64,000 nt of DNA from Ascarosepion bandense (lineage: Eukaryota > Mollusca > Cephalopoda > Sepiida > Sepiidae), in contig JBBBDQ010000347.1 in assembly GCA_037127315.1 (NCBI GenBank), positions 627,501 to 691,500 on the forward strand, read 5' to 3'. The translations under genes were made by a program, and so were the position numbers. Position 1 is the stretch's first letter; each line of letters begins with the position of its first letter. Of this stretch, positions 18,471 to 28,289 are shown one piece after another. The notes beneath the pieces are model-generated. The model saw only the letters and a list, made by a program, of their open reading frames with translations. It did no database searches and was not told the DNA's origin.

Positions 18471-18784
18471 CTACAAGTCCATGGGTAATAGATATTCCGC
18501 AGCTCAACCCAAGACGTGAAATTTAACCTCCTTTCTCCTTTCGTTATCGTTTTCTTTATCTTTTTTCTTTTAAAAAGTTTCTATACATTTCTGTATTTTT
18601 TTTTTTGAAGGTTCAACAAAAAAAAATGTGTAGATTGCAGTTACAAATAACTATTCTCGATATGAACACGTGAGTTTCTGTATATGACGATATTCTGGAT
18701 GATTTTAAACATTAACTGTTGTATGATTTGGGTCTGAGGAGCGGCTGCTGAGCTGCGAAATATCTATTACCCATGGATGTGTAG
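18471..18784. mobile_element. 314-bp element with about 36-bp terminal inverted repeats
   Basis: The left arm (18471-18507) contains CCATGGGTAATAGATATT and CGCAGCTCA. The right arm (18749-18784) is its complement at about 33 of 36 positions. The 241-bp interior is pyrimidine-rich and non-coding. The size and arms suggest a MITE, but no target duplication is clear. Confidence 0.65.
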
Positions 18785-18906
18785 AATAGACAAATTTGTT
18801 TTTGAAGATTATTTTACTCTGTTAAATTTAATAAAAAAATTAACATTGAGTTATTTTGAGTTTGTCTCCATTGGAATTTACCTGAAATAATACCAAACAT
18901 TCTACG

Positions 18907-18907
<1 letters not shown>

Positions 18908-18959
<52 letters not shown>
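18908..18959. repeat. (TA)n microsatellite
   Basis: About 26 TA units flanking the foldback element. Confidence 0.96.
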
Positions 18960-18965
<6 letters not shown>

Positions 18966-18966
18966 T

Positions 18967-19103
18967 GTATATATTGTCCTACGTCGATAGCACGACTCGG
19001 AGTTTCATACGCTATACAGTCATCAAGTGCATTTTCTAAGTTTGGACAGTGCACCTGATGATTGCATAACGCAGGAAAATCCAACTTTTGCGATCGACGT
19101 AGG

Positions 19104-19114
<11 letters not shown>
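18967..19114. mobile_element. Foldback (near-loopless inverted repeat) element
   Basis: ATATATTGTCCTACGTCGAT at the left end is perfectly complementary to the right end. Complementarity continues inward at about 70-75% to the centre (TCATCAAGTGCA opposite TGCACCTGATGA). The whole 148 bp can fold as one hairpin. It lies between two long (TA)n tracts. Confidence 0.75.

Positions 19115-19146
<32 letters not shown>
19107..19146. repeat. (TA)n microsatellite
   Basis: About 20 TA units, overlapping the right arm of the foldback element. Confidence 0.95.
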
Positions 19147-19149
<3 letters not shown>

Positions 19150-19254
19150 CCCTGTTTCTACCACATTAAACACTGTTTTATTAACACCTGAATAATAATA
19201 CTACATATGTGTGTACTTTCATATATATATGTATTAATTCACGTAATTATTAGA

Positions 19255-20040
19255 CAATCGCACCTACCTCCCATTAGCATGGAACAGGAATGCCTCCCAG
19301 AGAGTTGAACCCTACACCTCCTTGGCCTCACACTCTCAGCGGACCCCAAGTGGAATGACTATATCAAATCTATTGCTAAATCGGCTGCTATGAAAGTCGG
19401 CTCTCTGTGCAAGGCCCGGAAGTTTTTTTCCGTCTGAATCCATCCTGCATAAATATAAATCTACCATCCGACCGTGTATTGAATACTGCTGCCGCATCTG
19501 CTATTCTCCTCGGGGTTCTTGACAAAATACAGCGGAAAGTCTTCAATGTGATCGATACCGACTTGGCAGACTGGCTGAAATTACTCTCTCACCGGCGTGA
19601 CGTGGCTTCCTTGTGCCTCTTCTATAAATAATTTCACTGCTTCTGCTCCGGTAAACTTTGATCACTGGTGCCCCCTAGGTACGAATTTGCACGGGATACT
19701 AGATTAGCAACTAGGTCCTACCCCTTTACAGTGAAACCGATAAAATGTAACCACAGTTTCTACTCCATTAGATTCTTTTCCCTTCCACATGATTGCTTCC
19801 CCGACAACTACAATCTCCAGGAGGTTAAATGTAAGGTCAATAGACACCTCCTAACACACTAACTCGAAGCCATTCTCTGAAACACTTTTCCCGTCTGCCC
19901 AACCTTCAGCCTCGGTATCCTTACTAGTCTATCACCCTCCTTCTAACATTTCCTATATCTAACCACTCTTTCCCTTCACCTTCCTCTAACCCCCTGCGCA
20001 GTAGTGGCAGTGGAATGCCTTGCTTGGGGTGAAATGATTT
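19255..20040 (+). mobile_element. LINE (CR1/L2/Jockey group) 3' fragment, plus strand
   Basis: Blocks of ORF2 follow in order: TLSADPKWNDYIKSIAKS, the shortened CRIESILHKYKSTIRP region, LLGVLDKIQRKVFNVIDTDL, HRRDVASLCLFYK and CFPDNYNLQEVKCKVNRHLL. The 3' end CTTGCTTGGGGTGAAATGAT is at 20020-20040. Stops and an internal gap show decay. Confidence 0.8.
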
Positions 20041-20062
20041 TATATATATATATATATATATA
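20041..20062. repeat. (TA)n microsatellite
   Basis: About 11 TA units between the LINE end and the Tc1 element. Confidence 0.93.
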
Positions 20063-21070
20063 TGTTTGGGGCCACCCAAACTTTTTTCACAAAGTTTATA
20101 AAATTTCATTTTTAGCAGAATCAAATTCGCCGAAGTTGTCTTTTTGTTATTTTTATGCAGATGTCAAGTTAAAAAAAATGTATTCTTTTCAACTTTAAAG
20201 TTAACATTTACTCAGTTTGCTACTTGACTTCCCTTATTGTGATCATGTTTTGCCAAAAATCCAGATTTATTCAGATATTATAATTACAATATTATTTATT
20301 TTTGTAAACCATATTACTACGGTATAAATGGTAAGAAAGAAACAGATTAGCATTGAAAAAAGAGCTCAGATTGAAATTCTTTCGAAAGAAGGATATTCTG
20401 AACGTGCTATCGCTAAAACATTAAGCCTATCAGAACATGCTGTGCATTATTGCCTTTAACGTCTTCGTGAAACTGAGTTAAATATGAACAGAGAAAGATC
20501 TGATTAGCCCAGAGTAACATATTGTAGAGCATAGGTACCTGATCATATCTAGCAAGAGGAATAGAAGAAAAAATCCCCAGAATTAACAATTAAAATGAAT
20601 TCTACTCGGCAACATCCAGTATCTGTTACTACTGTTAAGAGACGACTTCATTCTTCTGGGCTTAAAGTCTCTGTACCAGTTAAGAAACCACTATTAAAGA
20701 AGGAGAATAAGGGTTGAAATTGATCGTACAGTTCAAAATGAACTTCCTAAAAATGAACAAACGTTGTTTAAATGTTTGAAGGATGCTTGAAAATCACTTT
20801 CACCAACTTATTTTTATAAGTTATTAGAAAGAATGCCAAGGATTTGCTCTGCAGTAATAAAGGCTCGTGGTGGTTTCTTTGATGAAAAGAAAATATGAAT
20901 TAACTTTAATTAAGTTTGAAATTACTCTATGTTAATTTTGGTTTTAATTATTGTACATTCATGAGCAACAATGAAATATATCTATATTTATTCTTCTAGG
21001 ACATACAATTTGTTATTTCTTTCTCTTAGACAGTAAATCTAAGTGGTCCCAAACTTATGGTCGGTAGTGT
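20063..21070 (+). mobile_element. Tc1-like DNA transposon, internally deleted
   Basis: The right end reads AAGTGGTCCCAAACTTATGG then TCGGTAGTGTA. The left end retains GTTTGGGGCCACCCAAAC, and its outermost 20 nt or so appear to be replaced by the (TA)n tract. TA is the Tc1 target site. Between them lies a broken transposase (20329-20900). The element is about 1.0 kb against the usual 1.3-1.7 kb. Confidence 0.8.
20329..20900 (+). pseudogene. Tc1-type transposase, catalytic core deleted
   Basis: From the ATG at 20329 the frame reads VRKKQISIEKRAQIEILSKE and GYSERAIAKTLSLSEHAVH (first helix-turn-helix), then after stops and frame changes NSTRQHPVSVTTVKRRLHSS and GLKVSVPVKKPLL (second DNA-binding part). 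It then jumps to the C-terminal segment VQNELPKNEQTLFKCLKDAW and KLLERMPRICSAVIKARGG. The intervening DDE catalytic region of about 100 residues is gone. It normally excises and inserts the element at TA sites; this copy cannot. Confidence 0.82.
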
Positions 21071-21223
21071 ATATATTACAAGTCATTTTTTGTAGAATAG
21101 CGGATAGGACTGCTGAAAAATACCAGTACCATCAACGACAGCACTTGTTATGAAACTAAAAGCCCTCTTTCAATGTTTTCGCAGTAGATTTACTCGATAA
21201 GTTTTTATTCATATAAATGTGAG

Positions 21224-21484
21224 TCAGTCAGTTGAGTACAATATCTGATACACGTTGACTGGGCAGAAGATTATGTCGTACTAATATGGCATTGCTTTTG
21301 CCAGTCAAAGCTATAGAGCACAATCTGTCCTATTATTTAAGCCACAACTGGAGGGCAGAGACGGATTAATACCTTTCCCAAGGGTATTTGTGCGTAAGTA
21401 AAGGTAAGGAATTCAACTGGAATTCGAACTCGACTCCCTGATTTGTCGTTCCGAGTCGATATCCACTGCACCACAACACAAACC
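21224..21484 (-). mobile_element. tRNA-derived SINE (family A)
   Basis: On plus: tail TCAGTCAGTTGAGTACAATA, then ATAGAGCACAATCTGTCC, AACTGGAGGGCAGAGACGG, ATTCGAACTCGACTCCC (B box) and GATATCCACTGCACCACAA (A box). The region with the CATGTCTC palindrome is deleted. Confidence 0.85.
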
Positions 21485-21487
21485 TGA

Positions 21488-22151
21488 ATAACTCGTTGTT
21501 TTTATTGATTCTTAATTTCAAGAAAAACGGTATCACAGATGATCCACCTGTTTTTTATTTTATGTTTTTACTATAGAGTGCATCAACGCGCATTTATTTC
21601 TCCGCATTATCCCGATGTGTTCTGAATTCGCAAACCGAAAGACATCGGAGACAGAGACATTGTTCCATTGTTAAAAGGTCAGGTTCCGACGATTGCATTA
21701 TAACGCATTCAGGTATACACATTTGTTAGGAACTTTTGGCCACACCGCCGCATATGGAGCAATGATCGATGTACTCTGTGTTGTGACACATTCTTTCTTT
21801 CAGCTTGATTAATGCCATCTAAAATTTATTCCAGAGTAGCCATTCGGTTGGCTCGTTGTTGACGGGAAATCATTCCTTCATTTATCGCAGCGATAAATCT
21901 TAGCAAGTTAATGTCTTTGTTTACCGTTAGCGATTTTTCCTACCTCGGACCACACGTCGTGTGGTTTTGGAAATACTCTGACCTAGTATTATGGCCTAAC
22001 AATTTCGAATTTATGGATGTCAACTCCTTCCCCACCAAAAAGTAAATTCACAACTTACGAAGATAAATGTATTCAGGTCATCGATTTAGCATTGAATTTT
22101 TCGCTCAGACGAGGATTATCACATACCCATGTACACAACCAAAAATAAATG

Positions 22152-22152
<1 letters not shown>
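21488..22152. other. No recognised feature
   Basis: Less AT-rich than average in places (about 21620-21800), but no frame or RNA fold could be assigned. Confidence 0.45.
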
Positions 22153-22237
<85 letters not shown>

Positions 22238-22238
22238 T
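22153..22238. repeat. (TA)n joined to (GATA)n
   Basis: About 22 TA units pass into about 10 GATA units. Confidence 0.96.
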
Positions 22239-22393
22239 ATGTTCAAATATTACTTATATTTTAGTGATTATTTTTCTCAAGTGTCGCGGATGTATTTTTA
22301 GCTACATACAGTATAGACGTAGAAATCAGCACAAAAGTTGACTTGTAGATTCCTGCTCAAAGAAATCATCAATATCTCTTAATTCTATATTCA

Positions 22394-22396
<3 letters not shown>

Positions 22397-22434
<38 letters not shown>
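22397..22434. repeat. (TA)n microsatellite
   Basis: About 19 TA units adjoining a family B SINE. Confidence 0.95.
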
Positions 22435-22436
<2 letters not shown>

Positions 22437-22600
22437 TCATTCACATACAAGCCTGTTTCACTGTATCACAGCCCATCAGTGTGGCTAGAAACATGCACTT
22501 GCTTCTGGTCAGGATGGAAACTCGATAGTCAGAGTCGCCATCCCCTAAGCCATAGGCGCATGAAATTAGATAAGGGAAATTTTGACGTGTTTTTCAAAAG
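22435..22600 (-). mobile_element. tRNA-derived SINE (family B)
   Basis: On plus: TCATTCACATACAAGCCTGT, TTCACTGTATCACAGCCCAT, then GAAACTCGATAGTCAGAGTC and CCCTAAGCCATAGGCGCATG. This is the complement of the family B tail, B-box region and A-box region. Confidence 0.8.
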
Positions 22601-22653
22601 TGGAAACTGTTTTTAAAATCTTCCTCTTTAGACAGATCAATCGTAATGGAAGC

Positions 22654-22656
<3 letters not shown>

Positions 22657-22715
<59 letters not shown>

Positions 22716-22716
22716 A
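22657..22716. repeat. (TA)n microsatellite
   Basis: About 30 TA units with one C. Confidence 0.95.
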
Positions 22717-22948
22717 TGTACGTGGATGATTAATATGTTATGCTCTCATTACGGTTGTGCTCTCTAGAGAGGAAAAATTTGAAAACAGTTACAAATTCAG
22801 CGATATATGCTTTAATCTTTAGTAATGAATTGAGTTCTCTTGATGATTGACGTTTTTCTACACCGCATATATATATAACACGATAAATTTTCACCTCTAG
22901 CCACACTGATGAGCAGTGACACAACGAAACAGGCTTGCAGGTGGATGA
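22717..22948 (+). mobile_element. SINE family B chain, unit 1
   Basis: Begins GTACGTGGATGATTAATATG and TTATGCTCTCATTACG, runs through ATGAATTGAGTTCTCTTGAT to the family tail CACTGATGAGCAGTGACACA. The tRNA-like head is lost. Confidence 0.7.
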
Positions 22949-23258
22949 TAAATATATTATGTTCTCATTAAGATTGAGCTCTCTGGAAGTTTAAATGATA
23001 AAAAATTACTACTTCTGCGATTTACGCCTTACTTTTCAGCAATGATTTGAGTTTTCCAGGTGACTGGTGTGTGTATACACCGCATATATATATAACAAGA
23101 AAATTTCCACTAACTCATTTCATGCGCCTATGGCTTAGAGATTAGGGACTCCTACTGACACCAAGTTTGATCCCGGTTGGAAGTAAGTTGATGTCTAGCT
23201 ACACTGATGATCTCTGATACAGCGAAACATGCTTGTATGTGGATGACTAATATACCAA
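22949..23258 (+). mobile_element. SINE family B chain, unit 2 (full)
   Basis: Repeats the leader of unit 1 (GTTCTCATTAAGATTGAGCT) and then has the tRNA-like part with TGCGCCTATGGCTTAGAG (A box) and AGTTTGATCCCGG (B box), tail CACTGATGATCTCTGATACA and ATGTGGATGACTAATA. Units 1 and 2 are head to tail. Confidence 0.75.
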
Positions 23259-23341
23259 AAGAAAAGTTATCTTATCAAATGCATACTCTGAGGGACATTT
23301 CGACGCACATTTTCACTGATAGGAAAAAATTGTATATTCGA

Positions 23342-23473
23342 CAAAATCAAAGGCAATGTGCTTTTGCAAAATTAAAAATATAAAATGACGATAATTTATC
23401 TGTGTGTGAATATATACAAAAGGAAAACTTACCTTTAATTTAATTTCGCTAATGCACGTTGTCTTTGATTTTG
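23342..23473. repeat. Imperfect 20-bp inverted repeat
   Basis: CAAAATCAAAGGCAATGTGC at 23342-23361 pairs with 23454-23473 at 18 of 20 positions. The interior is AT-rich. Possibly the ends of a small inverted-repeat element. Confidence 0.45.
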
Positions 23474-23493
23474 CCCAATGCACACTATAGTAC

Positions 23494-23832
23494 GGATGTG
23501 CGTTGTGGTGTAGTGGTTATCGTCTCGGAACGAGAAATGTGGGAGCCGAGTTCGAATTTCAGTTAAATTCCTTGCATTCACTTACGCACAATCACCTTTG
23601 AAAGGTATTAATCCGGTATTAATCCGGTATTAATCCGTTTCATCCCTCCAGTTAGAGGTTAAATAACAGGACAGATTGAGTTCTATAGCCTTTGGGTGGC
23701 AACCAGTCTAAAAAGTAACTAGAAAGTAATGTCAACCTACTGTGGGATAATCTTCTACCCAGTCAGTTATGTTTCTTTCGAAACATGATCACACAAACGT
23801 ATATCACGTATGGCACTTAACTAACTGACTGA
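23494..23832 (+). mobile_element. tRNA-derived SINE (family A) with internal triplication
   Basis: Head GGATGTGCGTTGTGGTGTAG, B box GAGTTCGAATTTC and the usual body and tail (CTAACTGACTG). GGTATTAATCC occurs three times in tandem at about 23606-23640, where other copies have it once. TATAGTA flanks both ends and may be the target duplication. Confidence 0.9.
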
Positions 23833-23835
23833 CAG

Positions 23836-24010
23836 TATAGTAGGGTATGCTGGGCAACGACTGTGAGAAAAAAGCACCGTGGCACAATTCATCCCCACCC
23901 AGAAAATCAAAAACATGCCGAAGTTGAAATACCAACATTTCAGACTGATTCTGTGTCAATCTGTGGACTGTACAGGAGCTTTAAGAATTGGAAAGAGTCG
24001 GCTAAATTTA
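23836..24010 (+). repeat. Unclassified repeat H, copy 1
   Basis: CAGTATAGTAGGGTATGCTG, GGCAACGACTGTGAG and an A run match about 45 bp at 54211-54255. The remainder shows no clear match. Confidence 0.35.
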
Positions 24011-24146
24011 ACGGTGATTAACAAGGTGCCGCCGTTCTTTCAAATTTGTTAGTCGAAAGGCGACTAACATATTTTAAACGTTGATACATCTGCTGTACCT
24101 AGTTTTATTAGTAAAATATGATCTATCTTCTGTCCTGAAATTTATC

Positions 24147-24148
<2 letters not shown>

Positions 24149-24192
<44 letters not shown>
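24149..24192. repeat. (TA)n microsatellite
   Basis: About 22 TA units. Confidence 0.95.
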
Positions 24193-24195
<3 letters not shown>

Positions 24196-24400
24196 GTGTG
24201 TATACACCCCATATATACAAGACGTTAAAATTTTCTACTCTCTCATTCCATGCACCGAGTCTTAGTTTTTCCGACTTAGTAGGCTCTACGACTGAAACCA
24301 AGTCGCTCGAGTTTCGATCCCGGCTGGAAGCAAGTAGAGATTTAGCCACACTGATGAGCTGTGATACAGTGAAACAGGCTTATACATGGATGACTAATAT
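24193..24400 (+). mobile_element. tRNA-derived SINE (family B)
   Basis: GCGTGTGTATACACCCCATA leader, ATGCACCGAGTCTTAG A-box region, CGAGTTTCGATCCCGGCTGG B box and the tail TGATGAGCTGTGATACAGTG with GGATGACTAATA. Confidence 0.8.
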
Positions 24401-24535
24401 ATATATATATATCAACATTATTTTAGTCGATACTCGTATTTGAACAGATATTTGGGTTTTTAATCAAACAGTATATTCATATGTTTATTTTTACCGGCCT
24501 GATTATTTACGATTGATTTTGTACGAAAATGTGCG

Positions 24536-24627
24536 TTTTTCGGCAGGATTCGAACCTGCGACCTCAATCAACATAGGGGAAGCCACCAGTTGATCTGGGG
24601 TGTCTTAGACCACTCCACCACGAATGA
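24536..24627 (-). tRNA. tRNA-like sequence, long variable arm; probably not functional
   Basis: The minus strand has GTGGAGTGGTCTAAGACAC (D arm and A box) and GCAGGTTCGAATCCTGC (perfect T arm and B box), with a long stretch between them suggesting a class II (Leu/Ser-type) layout. The putative acceptor stem pairs at only 5 of 7 positions and no good anticodon stem with U33 can be drawn, so no amino acid is assigned. It could be a SINE head or tRNA pseudogene. Confidence 0.45.
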
Positions 24628-24720
24628 TACTACAGTCTAAACCAAGACAAATCAAGCCTATATAACACAATTTTCGATTCTGCGCAAACAACCATCTCTG
24701 TTCTGAAATGTATTGTCATG

Positions 24721-24940
24721 GTCAGTCAGTTAAGTGCCATATCTGATACACGCTTTTTGTCGACCAAAGAGACATGACTGACTGGGCAGAAGATTATCCT
24801 GCAGTATGTTGCCATTACTTTCTGCGGTAGACTGGTTGCCAGCCAAGGCTATAGAACCCAATGTGTCCTATTATTTTTCCCATAACTGGAGGTAAGAGAC
24901 TTTCCCAAGTCGATATCCACTGCACCACAACGCACAATCC
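24721..24940 (-). mobile_element. SINE family A, internally deleted
   Basis: On plus: tail GTCAGTCAGTTAAGTGCCAT, AGACATGACTGACTGGGCAG, GCGGTAGACTGGTTGCCAGC and head CGATATCCACTGCACCACAA. The part between TTCCCAAG and the head, which normally includes the B box, is missing. Confidence 0.85.
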
Positions 24941-25102
24941 GTAATGGTAACAAATGTAAATATACAATATTACTGAAAATCCCGAAGATTAAATAAATGG
25001 TTTTAACAGCCGACATAATGAAATTATTTGTTTGAAATAAATATACTGTTTGATTAAAAACAGACTATTTACTCAAATACGAGAATCGACTAAAAAGAAT
25101 AT

Positions 25103-25105
<3 letters not shown>

Positions 25106-25136
<31 letters not shown>
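25106..25136. repeat. (TA)n microsatellite
   Basis: About 15 TA units. Confidence 0.93.
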
Positions 25137-25139
<3 letters not shown>

Positions 25140-25335
25140 CCCAAACATTAAGACACAAAGAACTACTGTGTTTCACTGACAGATTATGATAAATAGCAGG
25201 AAAAGTACGACAGAAGAATAAAATAACAGGACATCTAAAATTTTGAAGATCCATGTTGATTTTGAAGTAAGATGCTCGAAGAGAATTTCTCAAACTAGTA
25301 TTGCGAAAGAATAAAATAAAACGGATACTTATGAT

Positions 25336-25338
<3 letters not shown>
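25137..25338. other. No recognised feature
   Basis: About 200 bp of AT-rich DNA without a match. Confidence 0.45.

Positions 25339-25367
<29 letters not shown>
25339..25367. repeat. (TA)n microsatellite
   Basis: About 14 TA units. Confidence 0.93.
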
Positions 25368-25370
<3 letters not shown>

Positions 25371-25371
<1 letters not shown>

Positions 25372-25663
25372 GGTGTGCGTTGTGGTACAAGAACAAGAAA
25401 TCAGAGAGCCGCGTTCAAATTCCAGTTGAATCCATTGTATTCACTTACGCGCAAATACCCTTGGGAAAGGTATTAATCCGTCTCTTCCTTCCAGTTATGG
25501 GTTAAATAGCAGGACAGATTGGGTTCTATAGCCTTGGTCGACAACCAGTCTACGGCAGAAAGCAATGGCAATCTACTGCGGGATAATCTTCTGCCCAGTC
25601 AGTCATGTCTCTTTCGAGACATGATCGCCCAAGCGTGTATCACGTATGGCACTTTAACTGACT
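25371..25663 (+). mobile_element. tRNA-derived SINE (family A)
   Basis: Head GGGTGTGCGTTGTGGTACAA (A-box region partly lost), B box GTTCAAATTCC and a full body with CATGTCTCTTTCGAGACATG and tail TTAACTGACTG. Both ends touch (TA)n. Confidence 0.92.
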
Positions 25664-25746
25664 GATATATATATATATATTTAAGTGTGTGTGGAATTTT
25701 AATATTATTTAATGCCAATATTGCTGAATTTTTTCAGTTGCTGACT

Positions 25747-26038
25747 GGATGTGCGTTGTGGTTCAGTAGATATCGACTCGGAATGACAAATCGGGGAGTC
25801 GAGTTCGAAATACAGTTGAATTCTTTGCATTCTCTTGGGAAACGTATCAATCCGACTTTTCCCTCAAGTTATGAGTTAAATAATTGGACAGATTGGATTC
25901 TCTAGTCTTGCCTGGCAACCAGTCTACCGCAGAAAGGAATAGCAGCTTACTGCGGGATAATCTTCTGCCTAGTCAGTCAGGTCTCTTTCGAGACATGATC
26001 GCCTAAAACGTGTATCATGTATGGCACGTAAGTGACTG
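25747..26038 (+). mobile_element. tRNA-derived SINE (family A)
   Basis: Head GGATGTGCGTTGTGGTTCAG, B box GAGTTCGAAATAC and body through GTCTCTTTCGAGACATGATC to AAGTGACTG. It lies in the same orientation as the copy 80 bp upstream. Confidence 0.9.
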
Positions 26039-26039
26039 A

Positions 26040-26571
26040 TAGACTAGTGGAAAGTTATTTTAGGGAAGAAGATTCTTTTTGTCCTAAAGTGATCAATATT
26101 AAACGTACGGCAAATAAACTTAATGCGTAGAAATGTTTCACTTACCTGAGTGGTGTTATATCCGTCATGTCATCTTCTACGTTTCATTTTTGCTTTGTTG
26201 GAATATGTTCATTCTTCAGGGCCATTTCGATTTATCTGCTGTTATTCTCAATCTTTTCTTATTTATGAGAAGTTTGGTGTAATTTGCTATCTTTATGTGA
26301 ACGCAAATCTTTTGCGTAATTAATCTGTATTATTTGATTATCTTTTGGTTTTTACAGTTTCTTAAATGGTGCAGGATTTGTTGGTGGATAACTGATTTAT
26401 CTTATGCTGACACCTTTTAAGCGTGCTTATGTAAATGCCTGTTTATCTGATTTCTTTTGTGTGTGAAGTACTTTTACCGTGCTGGTTTGAAAGGTAGGCA
26501 TTTGGGTTTATTCAATATGATTATGTCAATCAATTTTTTATTACATCCTTCAAATTTACGAATAATGTATA
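26040..26571. other. No recognised feature
   Basis: T-rich, non-repetitive stretch. Confidence 0.45.
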
Positions 26572-26946
26572 TACATTAATGGACATAATTATTAAGCCAC
26601 CCCAGTGTTTTAAAAAACTGATGTATTTAATTCTATTTTTTAGAATTTATTGCCAAATGAATGTAAAGGAAAATAGAATGGTTCTTTTGTAAATACTGCG
26701 CAATAAAATGTGCTTCAAATGAATTTACAAATATGTAATAATTACCTATATTGCTGTTTTATCAATAAAACAATGAAGAGAGTTTAGAGTGATACGGACG
26801 AGGTCATCTTTGCTTCCTTGGCTTGTAAGATTTTGCAAAGTAATAACGTTTTATTTTCATTTTCGCAATAAATACTAAAAGTAGTATGAAATACATCATT
26901 TCTTTTAAAAATTTAGGGTTTCCTAATAATTATGACCGGTAGTGTA
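26572..26946. mobile_element. Tc1/mariner-type MITE, about 375 bp
   Basis: The left end TACATTAATGGACATAATTA and right end TAATTATGACCGGTAGTGTA are complementary over about 25 bp with a few mismatches, and weaker pairing extends inward. Both ends carry TA. The right end resembles the Tc1 end at 21060-21070 (GGTCGGTAGTGTA). No coding capacity. Confidence 0.75.
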
Positions 26947-27184
26947 TTTATATATATATATGACAAAGTGCAAAGAAAGGCTCAAAATTATGGTGGCTGA
27001 TATAATAAATGAGATTAAAAGAGAAGCAGACAACATTGAGATGTCTTGCTTCATGTGGGACTGTATATTAATGTGTTTAATTTAAACGCACACACATGGA
27101 TAAAATATTTAGCTTGACCGTCTTTATGCCGTCACTTTGAGTGACTTAAAAGTTGTTCTACCAAACGTGAGAACTTCTTCTTCG

Positions 27185-27455
27185 TCATCTATGTACCTTG
27201 TCCCTTCAGGAGGTAGGCGATCATAGCTTTCCACGTCACTCTATCCCTAGCGGCTCTTAGCACGCTTTCTCTTGTTATACAACGCAGTCCCCATTCTGCC
27301 ATTCACTTGTTCAGGCCCTTCAAACATGTTATCCGCTGCTTTCCCCTGTGTCTTTTCCCCTCTTTTTGGCCTGTTAGTATTGGGTCCTCCAAGCCCTTCC
27401 TTCTCATATCATGTCCCAGGAACTTCCGCTGTCATTTCCTGATGCTAAGTATTAA
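27185..27455 (-). mobile_element. RTE-type LINE 3' end fragment
   Basis: The minus strand reads KFLGHDMRRKGLEDP-like text, then QRITCLKGLNKWMAEWGLRC, SVLRAARDRVTWKAMIAYLL, and an end rich in GAAGAA. This is the C-terminus of the family at 33055-34315, in better condition than the fragment at 3225. Confidence 0.75.
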
Positions 27456-28255
27456 TTTCCCTTTGTTATTTTACTTAACGATAAGAATTACATCAATTTT
27501 TTTAAAAAATATTATTTTGTTGACGACAAGTAAATGAAGAAATGAAAGAATCGATTAGTGCTATGTGGAAGAGAGTGACAGAGTCCAAAATGTAGGTTGT
27601 AATGAGTTGGCGTTAGTCAGACTAGTAACCCTCTTTAATGTCCTTTTTTATTTTTGTTGACAGTACATAAGGAAAGAGAAAGTGAAAGTAGAAAAAACAG
27701 GCATGTCGCCTAAATGAGACGTTTCGTTGCAGACTGGAGACTCTCTGAAAAAAGTCAAAATTCTATGTATTTATGAGATTGCAAAAAATAGAATCGGATT
27801 ACTTTATATTCTTTCTTAACACCTGATTTCCCAATGAATAAGAGATTGTATTTATTTTGTTTTGCACATTGTAAGATTTAGTGAAACCAGCAGTCTTATG
27901 AAAGAAGGTTTTTTGTTGATGAATCAATAAATATACATAATATTTTAGCCCCAAAGTATAAGTGTGTGTAGCACTGATTTCGTGTGCAATCAAATCTTAT
28001 GAAATCCAAAAGGTGATGCATTTATAAGCAACAGTGCTTAATACCCGTGATAGAGCTTGTGCAACTTGAGAGTGGAGACTGAGATCCACTCCGAATGTCG
28101 ATAACCTGTTACATTATTAAACGCTAATTTTATAGTATGTCAACTTTGCATTTTTCCGTTTAGATGTTTCTTCATTTTTACAATATATATTGAATCTTGG
28201 ATTCCACGCTCAGAGACGACAGGGTGTTTCGTGTTAGGCGCTGTCATCAGGCCAC
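27456..28255. other. No recognised feature
   Basis: About 800 bp without a coding or repeat match. A frame of 64 codons at 27993-27799 is unassigned. Confidence 0.45.
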
Positions 28256-28261
28256 ATGTTT

Positions 28262-28289
28262 TTCTTTTTTTTTTTTTTTTTTTTTTTTT
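28262..28289. repeat. Poly(T) tract
   Basis: Long T run with one C near its start (about 28257-28289), followed by TTTA-rich sequence. It may be the A tail of a minus-strand retroinsertion, but no body was recognised. Confidence 0.7.

Larger units (their letters stand above)
24421..25096. mobile_element. 676-bp element with about 58-bp terminal inverted repeats
   Basis: The left arm (24421-24479: TTTTAGTCGAT-CTCGTATTTGA, then TTTTTAATCAAACAGTATAT) is complementary to the right arm (25039-25096) with a few mismatches. The interior carries a tRNA-like sequence (24536-24627) and a family A SINE (24721-24940). No transposase is visible, so this is a non-autonomous inverted-repeat element, probably with a later SINE insertion. 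Confidence 0.72.

Noticed and set aside
24536..24627. Functional tRNA gene
   Set aside because: The acceptor stem is mismatched and no anticodon stem with a proper loop can be drawn. It lies inside an inverted-repeat element.
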